From Paracoccaceae bacterium (GTDB taxonomy: Bacteria > Pseudomonadota > Alphaproteobacteria > Rhodobacterales > Rhodobacteraceae): 8,695 nucleotides of DNA. The notes under the pieces were generated by a model. It had not been told where the DNA came from, searched no databases, and worked only from the letters and a program-made list of their open reading frames with translations. The position numbers and the translations under genes were made by a program. Below are positions 1-6,818 of this stretch, piece after piece (positions within the stretch are counted from its first letter, which is position 1; every line of letters starts with the position of its first letter). The stretch lies in assembly GCA_015485015.1 (NCBI GenBank), contig WFUK01000004.1, positions 1 to 8,695 on the forward strand. The letters run 5' to 3'.

Positions 1-428
1 ACCGCGTTATCAGCCGGCTATTGCTGGGGCCGGGGGCGGGCATTCGGCGGGCTGAATCCGAAGTCTCCCTTGATTTTGATAAATTCAACCTCGAAGCCGC
101 TTATGTCTTTCTCGCAGCCGATGTGGTGGCTGATTCTCCGATTGACCGTTCCGAGGGCACCATTGCCGCCAATTACATTTTTTCCGACAATTGGCAGTCC
201 AATATCGAATTGCGGCGCGATTTGCTGGCAAATCAGAACATTTATGGCGAGATCGGGGTGAGATATAACAGCGAATGTATCGAAGTGGCGGTTTCTCTCT
301 CGCGTCGCTTCACAACATCGAATAATGTTCCCCCTGATACCAAAATTGATGTATCAGTTAAATTGGCCGGATTCGGCGCTGGGTCAACCAGCCGGGATGG
401 CTCAAGTTCGTGCATGCAAGAGCAGTAA
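1..428 (+). CDS. lptD: LPS-assembly protein LptD, C-terminal fragment (5' end outside window)
   Basis: This is the last ~141 residues of the outer-membrane LPS translocon LptD, which with LptE inserts lipopolysaccharide into the outer leaflet. The reading frame is open from base 3 and ends at TAA 426-428, so the first in-window TTG is not a real start. The fragment has alternating hydrophobic/polar beta-barrel strands, an SLSRRFT segment followed by a conserved-looking LAGFG strand near the C terminus. Cysteines lie at about fragment residues 92 and 136; in LptD, C-terminal cysteines pair with N-terminal ones in disulfides, so these are candidates for that role (inference). surA follows after 16 nt on the same strand. 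That pairing is the usual genomic context and supports the call, because the barrel sequence alone is divergent. The N-terminal LptA-like domain cannot be seen. Confidence 0.85.
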   Translation, partial: RVISRLLLGPGAGIRRAESEVSLDFDKFNLEAAYVFLAADVVADSPIDRSEGTIAANYIFSDNWQSNIELRRDLLANQNIYGEIGVRYNSECIEVAVSLSRRFTTSNNVPPDTKIDVSVKLAGFGAGSTSRDGSSSCMQEQ

Positions 429-444
429 TAATGAGGGCAGTTCC

Positions 445-1668
445 ATGGTTTGGCTGGTAAAACGTATTTCACTCATCGGCGCTTTGATCGCGGGGTTGGC
501 CTTGCCGGCCTTCTCGCAAGGGGCCTATTCGGTCGCTTACCGCGTTAATCAGGGTGTGATTTCCAACTATGACATTTCCCAGCGCGTCAAGCTTTTTCGC
601 GCCCTTGGGGATAACCGCCCCAACGCCCGCCAAAACGCAATCGATGCCTTGATTGATGATCGGCTAAAGGCCGAAGCGGCGCAAAATTTCGGGATCGCGA
701 TCGATCAAGCCACCCTTGCGCGCTCGATTGAAAACTATGCCCAGCAGCGCAATCTAAGCGCCCAACAGCTAATGTCCAAATTGCGCGGTGGCGGTGTGGC
801 GCGGGAAAGCTTTGAAGAGTTCCTGTCGGTTTCTCTGGTCTGGAATAGCCTGCTGCGCGGCCGTTTCGGGGATCAGGCCCAGCCTTCCGAGATTGATCTG
901 AATGCCCAGCTGAATACCTATGCGGTGTCGAGCGCCACCACCATTCAGCTTGGCGAAATCGTCCTGCCTTATCTGGGCCGTGGCCAAGATGCGACCGTGG
1001 CTTTGGCGACGCAAATCGTCAGCCAAGTGCGCGGTGGTGAAAGCTTTACCAAGCTCGCGCGACAATATTCACAATCCGCCACCGCCGCCGATGGCGGGGT
1101 GATCGGCTGGGTATCGCCCAATCGCTTGCCGCCGCAAATCGCGGCATCTGTGCGCGGTCTTGGCCGTGGTCAGGTCGCCGAACCTATCTATATCCCTTCC
1201 GGCATTGTGATCATCGCGGTGCTGGATGCACGCACGGTTTCCCAACAGATCGAAGTTCCGGTCAGTGTGAAACTCACCTACGCTGAACTGATCATCCCCT
1301 TCGCCACCGGCGGTGCCTCTGATGCTGCCACGCAAGCCAACCGCCTGCGCCGCTCGCTTGATGGCTGCCGTGGTCTGGAAGCCCGCGCTGCGGATTACGC
1401 ACAGGGCAGCGGTGTGTTTGGTCCGGCGTCGCTTGGCAATATCGATACCGATATCGGCTTGGCGCTGGCGCGGCTGGACCCGCGCGAAAGCACGGTTTTG
1501 CAAAGTGGTAATGCGCTTCGGGTGCTGGTGCTGTGTGATCGGGTGTCTGAAATGAGCGTCGAGGGGCGCGATGCGTTGCGCAATCAGCTTTTCTCCAGAA
1601 ACCTTGCTGCACTATCCGAGGGCTATCTGCTGGAACTCCGCCGAAATTCGATCATCACCCCGCAATGA
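445..1668 (+). CDS. surA: SurA-type periplasmic peptidylprolyl isomerase/chaperone
   Basis: A 407-residue periplasmic chaperone that escorts unfolded outer-membrane proteins, including LptD, whose gene lies just upstream. The frame is open from further upstream, but ATG 445 is chosen because a GAGGG ribosome site (433-437) sits 7 nt before it and it begins a classic signal peptide: positive KR at 6-7, a hydrophobic core at 8-20, and likely cleavage after AFS at residue 24. Residues about 28-160 form the N-terminal SurA region. A parvulin (PPIC) domain spans about 165-265, with a DGGVIGWV segment near 216-223. A second, more diverged domain of similar length follows at about 272-366, then a C-terminal helix. 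This matches SurA architecture, although alphaproteobacterial SurA is poorly conserved and enzymatic activity is uncertain. The stop overlaps the rsmA start (ATGA), suggesting coupled translation. Confidence 0.88.
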   Translation: MVWLVKRISLIGALIAGLALPAFSQGAYSVAYRVNQGVISNYDISQRVKLFRALGDNRPNARQNAIDALIDDRLKAEAAQNFGIAIDQATLARSIENYAQQRNLSAQQLMSKLRGGGVARESFEEFLSVSLVWNSLLRGRFGDQAQPSEIDLNAQLNTYAVSSATTIQLGEIVLPYLGRGQDATVALATQIVSQVRGGESFTKLARQYSQSATAADGGVIGWVSPNRLPPQIAASVRGLGRGQVAEPIYIPSGIVIIAVLDARTVSQQIEVPVSVKLTYAELIIPFATGGASDAATQANRLRRSLDGCRGLEARAADYAQGSGVFGPASLGNIDTDIGLALARLDPRESTVLQSGNALRVLVLCDRVSEMSVEGRDALRNQLFSRNLAALSEGYLLELRRNSIITPQ

Positions 1669-2516
1669 GCCTCGAGCAGCTTCCACCGCTACGACAGGTG
1701 ATCGAAACCCACGGGCTGGCCGCGCGCAAATCCCTTGGGCAAAACTTCCTGCTTGACCTGAACCTGACCGGAAAAATCGCCCGCCAAGCCGGAGATTTAA
1801 CCGCGCATGACGTGTTGGAAATCGGGCCGGGTCCCGGTGGTTTAACCCGGGCATTATTGCTGGAAGGCGCGCGCAAAGTGGTGGCGGTGGAGGCCGATGC
1901 CCGCTGCCTGCCGGCGCTAGAGGAAATATCCGCCGCCGCGCCGGATCGGCTGGAGCTGCATCACGGCGACGCGTTGAAGCTCGACCCGCTACCCACGCTG
2001 ACCGCCCCGGTCGCGGTGGTGGCCAATCTGCCCTATAATATCGGCACCGAGCTTTTGGTGCGCTGGCTTACCCCGGCAAACTGGCCGCCAAAATGGGATA
2101 GCCTCACCCTGATGTTTCAGCGCGAAGTGGCCGAGCGCATTGTCGCCACGCCCGGTAGCAAAGCCTATGGCCGGCTGGCGGTCTTGGCGCAGTTTCGCTG
2201 CGAGGCGCGGATATGTTTTGAGCTGCCGCCACAAGCTTTCAGCCCGCCGCCCAAGGTGACCTCGGCGGTGGTGCATATCACCGCCCTGCCCGCGCCGCGC
2301 TTTGCGGCCAATCCGAAAATATTGTCTGAAGTGGTTGCGCGGGCCTTTAACCAGCGGCGCAAAATGCTGCGCGCCAGCCTGAAGGGGCTGCTGCCCGATA
2401 TGGCCGAAGTGCTGACCAGCATTGGTATTGATCCGCAGCGCAGGGCCGAAACCGTATCCTTGCAGGAATTTTGTGCCTTGGCCGAAGCGGTGCAAAACGC
2501 CCGCCGCGCCGGTTAA
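1665..2516 (+). CDS. rsmA: 16S rRNA (adenine1518/1519-N6)-dimethyltransferase RsmA (KsgA)
   Basis: RsmA uses S-adenosylmethionine to dimethylate two adjacent adenines in the 3'-terminal helix of 16S rRNA during late 30S assembly. At 283 residues it has the family's usual length. Visible motifs are the N-terminal KSLGQNFL at 22-29, the SAM-binding [10 protein letters not shown] at 52-61, an acidic residue ending the second strand (AVEAD, 74-78), GDAL at 101-104, the catalytic NLPYNI at 121-126, and the conserved SPPPKV loop at 193-198. The C-terminal helical domain contains FNQRRKMLR at 228-236, also typical. The ATG overlaps the surA stop by 4 nt and has no clear ribosome site of its own, so initiation probably depends on upstream translation. 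In many proteobacteria pdxA separates surA and rsmA; here nothing does. Confidence 0.97.
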   Translation: MSLEQLPPLRQVIETHGLAARKSLGQNFLLDLNLTGKIARQAGDLTAHDVLEIGPGPGGLTRALLLEGARKVVAVEADARCLPALEEISAAAPDRLELHHGDALKLDPLPTLTAPVAVVANLPYNIGTELLVRWLTPANWPPKWDSLTLMFQREVAERIVATPGSKAYGRLAVLAQFRCEARICFELPPQAFSPPPKVTSAVVHITALPAPRFAANPKILSEVVARAFNQRRKMLRASLKGLLPDMAEVLTSIGIDPQRRAETVSLQEFCALAEAVQNARRAG

Positions 2517-2545
2517 GCCGCTTATTCCACCCCTTGAGGCGCGGC
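2503..2545. repeat. 8-bp inverted repeat across the convergent rsmA/DUF4167 stops
   Basis: GCCGCGCC at 2503-2510 and GGCGCGGC at 2538-2545 are perfect reverse complements separated by 27 nt. The arms lie inside the two coding ends and flank both stop codons. A bidirectional termination role is possible. However, there is no T-run on either side and the loop is long, and such GC strings can arise by chance in this composition. Confidence 0.3.
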
Positions 2546-3064
2546 TTCGCTTACCGCAGGCTTGCGGGTGCGCGGGCGGGATTTCCGCCGTGGGGGTTTG
2601 TTTTCCGGGGTTTCTACAAGGTTTCCGCTTTCGGCAGGCTCCGGCTGGGCTGCGGGTTCCGGCTCGGTCACGGCCGCAGCTTCGCTCACGGCTTGCGGCG
2701 GCTGGGCGGCTTGCTGCTGGGCGCGCTGCTCGTTGCGCTGGCGCTGCTGCTCGGCTTGCTCGGCCTGACGGGCGGAATGCTCGGCCTGCTTTTTGGCTTG
2801 CTCTTGCTGGGCTACGGCCAACATGCGCGAATAATGTTCGGAATGCTGCATAAAGCTTTCCGCCGCCACACGATCGCCCGAGAGCTGGGCATCGCGCGCC
2901 AGCTGGGTGTATTTTTCGACGATCTGCTGCGGGGTGCCGCGCACCTTACCCTCGGGACCTGCGGAATCAAAAACGCGATTCACAATATTGGCGTTATTAT
3001 TGGGGTTTTGCTGGCGACGATTGCCACCTTTATTGCGCGAGCGCGATTTATTGGAAGGTCTCAT
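2522..3064 (-). CDS. DUF4167 domain-containing protein, probable RNA/nucleic-acid binding
   Basis: This 180-residue protein belongs to the DUF4167 family, which is common in alphaproteobacteria and has no assigned function that I know of. Residues 1-25 are very basic and Asn/Arg-rich (KSRSRNKGGNRR). The conserved block runs from about 28 to 85, with VRGTPQQIVEKY at 41-52, QLARDAQLSGD at 54-64 and an MQHSEHYSRM segment at 72-81. After that comes a long low-complexity Gln/Ala/Glu stretch (about 86-145, probably helical or disordered) and a second basic cluster, PPRRKSRPRTRK, at 157-168. The two basic ends suggest nucleic-acid binding (inference). It lies 190 bp downstream of prmC on the same strand, an arrangement I recall from related genomes. 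The ribosome site is weak (AAGGA 12 nt before ATG), and the leader carries a stem-loop. Confidence 0.9.
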   Translation of the reverse strand: MRPSNKSRSRNKGGNRRQQNPNNNANIVNRVFDSAGPEGKVRGTPQQIVEKYTQLARDAQLSGDRVAAESFMQHSEHYSRMLAVAQQEQAKKQAEHSARQAEQAEQQRQRNEQRAQQQAAQPPQAVSEAAAVTEPEPAAQPEPAESGNLVETPENKPPRRKSRPRTRKPAVSEAAPQGVE

Positions 3065-3089
3065 GTTTTGGTTTTATCCTTATCGGCGC

Positions 3090-3110
3090 TTCCAAGCTCT
3101 TGGCTTGGAA
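3090..3110 (-). promoter_or_regulatory. Leader stem-loop before the DUF4167 gene
   Basis: TTCCAAGC at 3090-3097 and GCTTGGAA at 3103-3110 are perfect 8-bp complements around a 5-nt loop. The structure ends 25 nt upstream of the DUF4167 start codon, on the transcript side. No T-run follows it, so it does not resemble a standard intrinsic terminator. A leader element, RNA-processing site, protein-binding palindrome or autoregulatory site would all fit. Confidence 0.5.
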
Positions 3111-3193
3111 ATTCTGGGTATTAGCCGCCCGATGTTCGATTACAAATCTGCGCTTAAATGGAGAGCCCGTGGTTCAATCCTTGCAGGTAGGCT

Positions 3194-3223
3194 ATATTAG
3201 CTCATGTTTCGGATAAAAAACAA
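3194..3223 (-). promoter_or_regulatory. Possible sigma-70 promoter for the DUF4167 gene
   Basis: On the - strand TTGTTT (3223-3218) is followed after 18 nt by TAATAT (3199-3194), an imperfect -35/-10 pair. A start near 3187 would give a leader of about 120 nt that includes the 3090-3110 stem-loop. The region is AT-rich and is the longest gap in the block, which favours a promoter, but the hexamers match weakly. Confidence 0.3.
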
Positions 3224-3240
3224 GTCTTTTCAGATGTTTT
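3217..3240 (-). terminator. Weak AT-rich hairpin after prmC, possible terminator
   Basis: Downstream of prmC on the - strand, AAAACATCT and AGA..TGTTTT can pair around a GAAA loop, with a 2-nt bulge (AG at 3223-3224 on the + strand). The 3' arm runs into a stretch of T. The stem is mostly A:T pairs, so it would be weak. It overlaps the proposed -35 element, so at most one of the two readings may be right. Confidence 0.25.
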
Positions 3241-3254
3241 ATCGATCTTTCTTT

Positions 3255-4082
3255 CTAAATAGCGACCACACGGTCTCTGCCCTCAAGGTCCTTTAATACC
3301 TTTGGTTGAGTAAAGCCGGCGCGGGTAAATATTTCGCAAACATCATTCGCTTGCTCATATCCGATCTCGAAAAAGGCCCGTCCATTCGGGGCCAGCCGCT
3401 CGCCCAGCCCCGCCGCGATAATGCGGTAAGCCTCCAGCCCGTCCCCCCCGGGGGTGAGCGCCAGATGCGGCTCCCAATCCCGAACTTCGGGGGCGAGGTT
3501 TTCCATTTCGGCCTCGGAAATATAGGGCGGATTGCTGACGATCAGATCAAAGCGCCCCGAAACCCCGCTCAGCCAGTTCGCCTCGACAAATCGCAGCCGG
3601 TCCGCCACCCCGATCCGGCCCGCATTGCGCCGCGCCATATCCAGAGCGGCGGGGCTGATATCGGTCGCCACCCCCATCGAATTTGGCGATTCTGCCAGCA
3701 GGCTGATCACAATCGCGCCGCTACCGGTGCCAAGATCCAGCACATTGTCAAACGGCTGCTCCAGCGCGGCAGATATCAGCGTTTCGGTATCGGCGCGCGG
3801 GTCCAGCACGTCTGAATTGACCATAAAATCATGATTCCAGAAGCTGCGCTTGCCGATGATATGCGATACCGGCTGGTGCAGGCTGCGCACCGCGATCACC
3901 CGATCAATACCATAAAGCGCCGATTGCTTCAGTGGTTCATCGAGCTTAGCGATCAGCGCGGCCTGATCGACCTCCAGCACATATGCCAGCAATATTTGCG
4001 CATCCCGCGCCGCGCCCTCGATACCGGCGGCCGATAGCATCATGGTGGCGCGCTCCAGCGTCGAGCGAACGCTCTCGCTCAT
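3255..4082 (-). CDS. prmC: Peptide chain release factor N5-glutamine methyltransferase PrmC
   Basis: PrmC (HemK) methylates the glutamine of the GGQ motif in class I release factors, using S-adenosylmethionine, which improves peptide release at stop codons. The protein is 275 residues, normal for the family. An N-terminal helical domain (about 1-75) that recognises the release factor is followed by a Rossmann methyltransferase domain. SAM motif I is DLGTGSG at 116-122, an acidic strand end is at TDIS 140-143, and the catalytic NPPY is at 184-187, flanked by YISEAEM and a GGDGLEAYR segment at 212-220. The ATG overlaps the prfA stop (ATGA) and has a GGAG ribosome site at 4091-4094, 8 nt upstream. 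Its substrate RF1 is encoded immediately upstream, which makes this gene pair functionally coherent. Confidence 0.97.
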   Translation of the reverse strand: MSESVRSTLERATMMLSAAGIEGAARDAQILLAYVLEVDQAALIAKLDEPLKQSALYGIDRVIAVRSLHQPVSHIIGKRSFWNHDFMVNSDVLDPRADTETLISAALEQPFDNVLDLGTGSGAIVISLLAESPNSMGVATDISPAALDMARRNAGRIGVADRLRFVEANWLSGVSGRFDLIVSNPPYISEAEMENLAPEVRDWEPHLALTPGGDGLEAYRIIAAGLGERLAPNGRAFFEIGYEQANDVCEIFTRAGFTQPKVLKDLEGRDRVVAI

Positions 4083-5134
4083 ATCGAAAGCTCCGATAGG
4101 CGGTCGGCCTGATCGGCGGCGGTGAGACCGTTAATGATCTCGTCCAGATCGCCTTGCAGAATTTGATCGAGCTTATAAAGCGTGAGGTTGATCCGGTGGT
4201 CGGTTACCCGCCCTTGGGGGTAATTATAGGTGCGGATACGCTCGGATCGATCGCCAGAGCCAACCTGCCCTTTGCGCGCGTCGGAGCGCTCGTCATCGAG
4301 CTTTTGCCGCTCCATATCATAGAGCCGCGCGCGCAGCACCTGCATGGCTTTCGCGCGGTTGCGGTGCTGGGATTTTTCAGAGCTGGTGACGACAATGCCA
4401 GTGGGCAGGTGGGTGATGCGCACGGCGGAATCGGTAGTATTCACATGCTGACCACCGGCGCCGGAGCTGCGCATGGTATCGATGCGGATATCGGTGCCGG
4501 GGATGTCGATATCCACCTCCTCGGCCTCGGGCAGCACCGCCACCGTCGCCGCCGAGGTATGCACCCTGCCCCCGCTTTCCGTCGTCGGCACCCGCTGCAC
4601 CCGATGCACGCCGCTTTCGAATTTCAGCCTTGCATAAACACCTTTGCCATTCACATTGGCGATGATTTCTTTATAGCCGCCAATTTCGGTTGGGCTTTCC
4701 TCGACAATCTCCAGCTTCCAGCCGTTATTCTCGGCCAGGCGCTGATACATGCGCAAAAGATCCGCCACAAATAGCGCGGCTTCATCACCACCGGTGCCGG
4801 CGCGCAGCTCCATGATGGCGGGCTTTTCGTCGGCTTTATCCTTGGGCAGCAGCGAGAGCATCACCTGATGCTCGGCTTCGGGCAGGGTTTTATTGAGGCT
4901 TTGCAGTTCCTCCTCGCCCAGCTCTTTCATCTCGGGGTCCGCCAGCATTTCCTCGGCCTCGGCCTTGTCGGCCAGCATTTGCCGATAGGTATCGATCTGC
5001 TCGACCACCGATTTCAGGTCGGAATATTCCTTGGATAAAGACGCCAGTTCAGAGACCTCGGCCCCCTCATTCAGCTTGGCTTCGACAAAGGCAAAGCGCT
5101 GGCGGATTTGCTCCAGTTTTTCTTCAGGGATCAT
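4079..5134 (-). CDS. prfA: Peptide chain release factor 1 (RF1)
   Basis: RF1 recognises UAA and UAG in the ribosomal A site and triggers hydrolysis of the peptidyl-tRNA. At 351 residues it is a little shorter than the ~360-residue E. coli protein. The N-terminal helical domain 1 covers about 1-105. The stop-codon-reading tripeptide, in the PxT form expected for RF1 rather than the SPF form of RF2, is PTT at 183-185 within [11 protein letters not shown]. The peptidyl-transferase motif SGAGGQHVN is at 224-232, with GGQ at 227-229; Q229 is the residue PrmC methylates. The downstream [11 protein letters not shown] and [19 protein letters not shown] segments are also family-typical. It starts 2 nt after the DUF1499 gene and overlaps prmC by 4 nt. 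Its own ribosome site is weak, so it is probably translated as part of the operon. Confidence 0.97.
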   Translation of the reverse strand: MIPEEKLEQIRQRFAFVEAKLNEGAEVSELASLSKEYSDLKSVVEQIDTYRQMLADKAEAEEMLADPEMKELGEEELQSLNKTLPEAEHQVMLSLLPKDKADEKPAIMELRAGTGGDEAALFVADLLRMYQRLAENNGWKLEIVEESPTEIGGYKEIIANVNGKGVYARLKFESGVHRVQRVPTTESGGRVHTSAATVAVLPEAEEVDIDIPGTDIRIDTMRSSGAGGQHVNTTDSAVRITHLPTGIVVTSSEKSQHRNRAKAMQVLRARLYDMERQKLDDERSDARKGQVGSGDRSERIRTYNYPQGRVTDHRINLTLYKLDQILQGDLDEIINGLTAADQADRLSELSI

Positions 5135-5136
5135 GA

Positions 5137-5625
5137 TTATTCTTCAAACGAGCTAAGGGATTGCAGCCAAAGGTCAACCCGCGCCTTGTTCACCCCCATA
5201 TCGCCATAGCCATAGCGGGAGCGGGAATAGAGCGCCATGGTAGAGCCGCCATCCTCGAAGTCAATGAATTTAACCGAGATGTAATCGGGCATGCGCAGGG
5301 TCGGGGTGCGCTGCACATAGGTCATCCAGCCCTCGGCGGGGCTGCCCGCCAGCCGCAAGGCACTGGGCTGGGTTAGCACAAATTCGTCAAATGCCTGCGC
5401 CATTACCGCAGCGGGCGCGGTATAAATCGGGGCTTCAAGATCAACCGTCGCGCCGACCATGCTTTGCGGCGCTACATAATAGGTGTTGGGCGAAACCGGG
5501 CGGGTGATGGTGAAGGGATCCACATGCCATTCATCGGGATTATGGCTCACGGTGGCCACTCGCACAAAAAGCGCGCCGATGATGAATACCACCGCCAAGA
5601 TCATATATATCGCCATACGTTGCAT
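5137..5625 (-). CDS. DUF1499 family membrane-anchored protein
   Basis: This 162-residue protein has one hydrophobic segment at about 4-24 ([17 protein letters not shown]), so it is a single-span membrane protein or has an uncleaved signal anchor, with the remainder probably periplasmic. The C-terminal part carries the DUF1499 signature, [21 protein letters not shown] at about 134-154, preceded by an [23 protein letters not shown] stretch typical of the family. The family has no established function that I know of. The ATG shares its A with the ispG stop (TAATG) and has a strong AGGAAGGG ribosome site 5 nt upstream, which fixes the start. prfA begins 2 nt downstream. The position between ispG and prfA implies co-expression, but I would not infer a role in translation or isoprenoid synthesis from that alone. 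Confidence 0.85.
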   Translation of the reverse strand: MQRMAIYMILAVVFIIGALFVRVATVSHNPDEWHVDPFTITRPVSPNTYYVAPQSMVGATVDLEAPIYTAPAAVMAQAFDEFVLTQPSALRLAGSPAEGWMTYVQRTPTLRMPDYISVKFIDFEDGGSTMALYSRSRYGYGDMGVNKARVDLWLQSLSSFEE

Positions 5626-6734
5626 TATTTCCCTTCCTCGATCCGTATTGCCCGCGCCTCGACCAGCTCCACTATATGCTCGATCATCGCCTCGTTGCCG
5701 AGCTTGTGATCCTGCTTTCCTGCCACATAAACCATGCCGGAGCCAGCACCGCCACCGGTGAAGCCGACATCTGTCATCAACGCCTCGCCGGGACCATTCA
5801 CCACGCAGCCAATAATGCTGAGGCTGATCGGCGTGCGCACATGCTCCAACCGCTGCTCCAGCGCCTCGACGGTTTTGATTACGTCAAACCCCTGCCGCGC
5901 GCAAGACGGGCAAGAGATAATGTTGACGCCGCGATGCCGCAGCCCCAGTGATTTCAGGATCTCGAATCCGGCCTTTACCTCGCGCACCGGATCCGCCGAA
6001 AGCGATACCCGCAAGGTATCGCCAATACCGGCCCATAGCAGAGAACCAAGACCAATCGCGCTTTTTACCGTGCCGGATACCAGCCCGCCCGCTTCGGTAA
6101 TGCCCAAATGGATCGGCGCATCCGTGGCCTCTGCCAAACCCTGATAGGCGGCGGCGGACATAAATACATCCGAAGCCTTCACGCTGATTTTGAAATTGTC
6201 AAAATTGTTATCGAGCAAAATCCGGATATGATCCAGCCCGCTTTCGATCATCGCGTCAGGGCAAGGCTCGCCGTATTTCTCCAGCAAATGCCGCTCAAGG
6301 CTGCCCGCATTCACCCCGATGCGGATCGAGCAGCCATTATCCTTGGCCGCTGCTATTACCTCGCGCACGCGGTCTGGCGAGCCGATATTGCCGGGGTTAA
6401 TGCGCAAGCAGGCCGCGCCCGCCTCGGCGGCTTCAACCCCGCGCTTATAATGGAAATGGATATCGGCCACCAAAGGCACCGGGCTTTCGCGCACGATCTC
6501 GGGGAAAGCCGCCGTTGCCGCTTCGTCCGGGCAGGAAACCCGCACAATATCCGCGCCCGCCTCGGCGCAGGCCTCGATCTGCGCCACGGTCGCGGCCACA
6601 TCGGAGGTGATGGTATTGGTCATGGTTTGCACGGTGATCGGGGCATCGCCGCCAACAGGCACATTCCCCACCATGATCTGGCGGCTTTTGCGGCGCTCGA
6701 TATCGCGCCATGGTCGGATTGGATTATGGGTCAT
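5625..6734 (-). CDS. ispG: 4-hydroxy-3-methylbut-2-enyl diphosphate synthase (flavodoxin-type), IspG/GcpE
   Basis: IspG is the cytosolic [4Fe-4S] enzyme that catalyses the penultimate step of the MEP isoprenoid pathway. It converts 2-C-methyl-D-erythritol 2,4-cyclodiphosphate to HMBPP, drawing electrons from flavodoxin or ferredoxin. The 369-residue length matches the bacterial single-barrel form. The N terminus ([34 protein letters not shown]) and the TIM-barrel segments [11 protein letters not shown] at 88-99 and RINPGNIG at 111-118 are diagnostic. The cluster ligands are C275 and C278 in SCPSC and C310 in GCVVNGPGE, with E317 as the fourth ligand position. The start is chosen from this family-typical N terminus. 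There is no good ribosome site, and an inverted-repeat arm touches the ATG. The stop overlaps the next gene (TAATG), heading a packed series through prmC. Confidence 0.97.
   Translation of the reverse strand: MTHNPIRPWRDIERRKSRQIMVGNVPVGGDAPITVQTMTNTITSDVAATVAQIEACAEAGADIVRVSCPDEAATAAFPEIVRESPVPLVADIHFHYKRGVEAAEAGAACLRINPGNIGSPDRVREVIAAAKDNGCSIRIGVNAGSLERHLLEKYGEPCPDAMIESGLDHIRILLDNNFDNFKISVKASDVFMSAAAYQGLAEATDAPIHLGITEAGGLVSGTVKSAIGLGSLLWAGIGDTLRVSLSADPVREVKAGFEILKSLGLRHRGVNIISCPSCARQGFDVIKTVEALEQRLEHVRTPISLSIIGCVVNGPGEALMTDVGFTGGGAGSGMVYVAGKQDHKLGNEAMIEHIVELVEARAIRIEEGK
5631..5638 (-). promoter_or_regulatory. Strong ribosome binding site of the DUF1499 gene
   Basis: AGGAAGGG on the - strand lies inside the last codons of ispG and 5 nt before the DUF1499 ATG at 5625. 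It is the best Shine-Dalgarno match I saw in the window and supports MQRM as the start rather than the methionine at residue 4. Confidence 0.6.
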
Positions 6735-6808
6735 ACCGGCTGTGGATGCTCTTTTCAGGTTATTGGCAATATAGCAGATCTAGGAAAGGATCAGATAGCA
6801 TAGCCGGT
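6735..6808 (-). repeat. Inverted repeat in the ispG leader, distal arm touching the start codon
   Basis: On the - strand ACCGGCTATG (6808-6799) can pair with CACAGCCGGT (6744-6735) in 9 of 10 positions, leaving a 54-nt loop. The second arm ends exactly at the ispG ATG and covers the place a ribosome site would occupy. The 84-nt gap otherwise shows no convincing promoter or terminator. Occlusion of initiation is a hypothesis only. Confidence 0.4.
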
Positions 6809-6818
6809 AAAGCAAAAA

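Noticed and set aside
325..444. Longer surA start at 325
   Set aside because: It would overlap lptD by more than 100 nt and bury the signal peptide; ATG 445 has a ribosome site and puts the signal peptide at the N terminus.
2640..2800. Repetitive GC-rich stretch considered as a tandem repeat
   Set aside because: It is the low-complexity Gln/Ala/Glu codon region of the DUF4167 gene; I saw no regular repeat unit at the DNA level.
2471..3124. 217-residue + strand ORF with Leu/Gly-rich runs that looks like a membrane protein
   Set aside because: It lies antisense to the DUF4167 gene; the hydrophobic runs come from reading its Gln/Ala/Glu-rich codons backwards. It has no ribosome site or recognisable family.
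4531..4536. PTT instead of the PAT/PVT tripeptide in RF1, considered as altered stop-codon reading
   Set aside because: The RF1 motif is PxT with a variable middle residue, so PTT falls within the normal pattern.
4154..4774. 206-residue + strand ORF inside prfA
   Set aside because: Antisense shadow of a strongly conserved gene, His/Gly/Ala-rich with no domain pattern.
6108..6803. 231-residue + strand ORF opposite ispG and its leader
   Set aside because: The opposite strand encodes IspG with intact Fe-S ligands; this frame is Arg/His/Ala-rich, as expected of a GC-rich antisense shadow.
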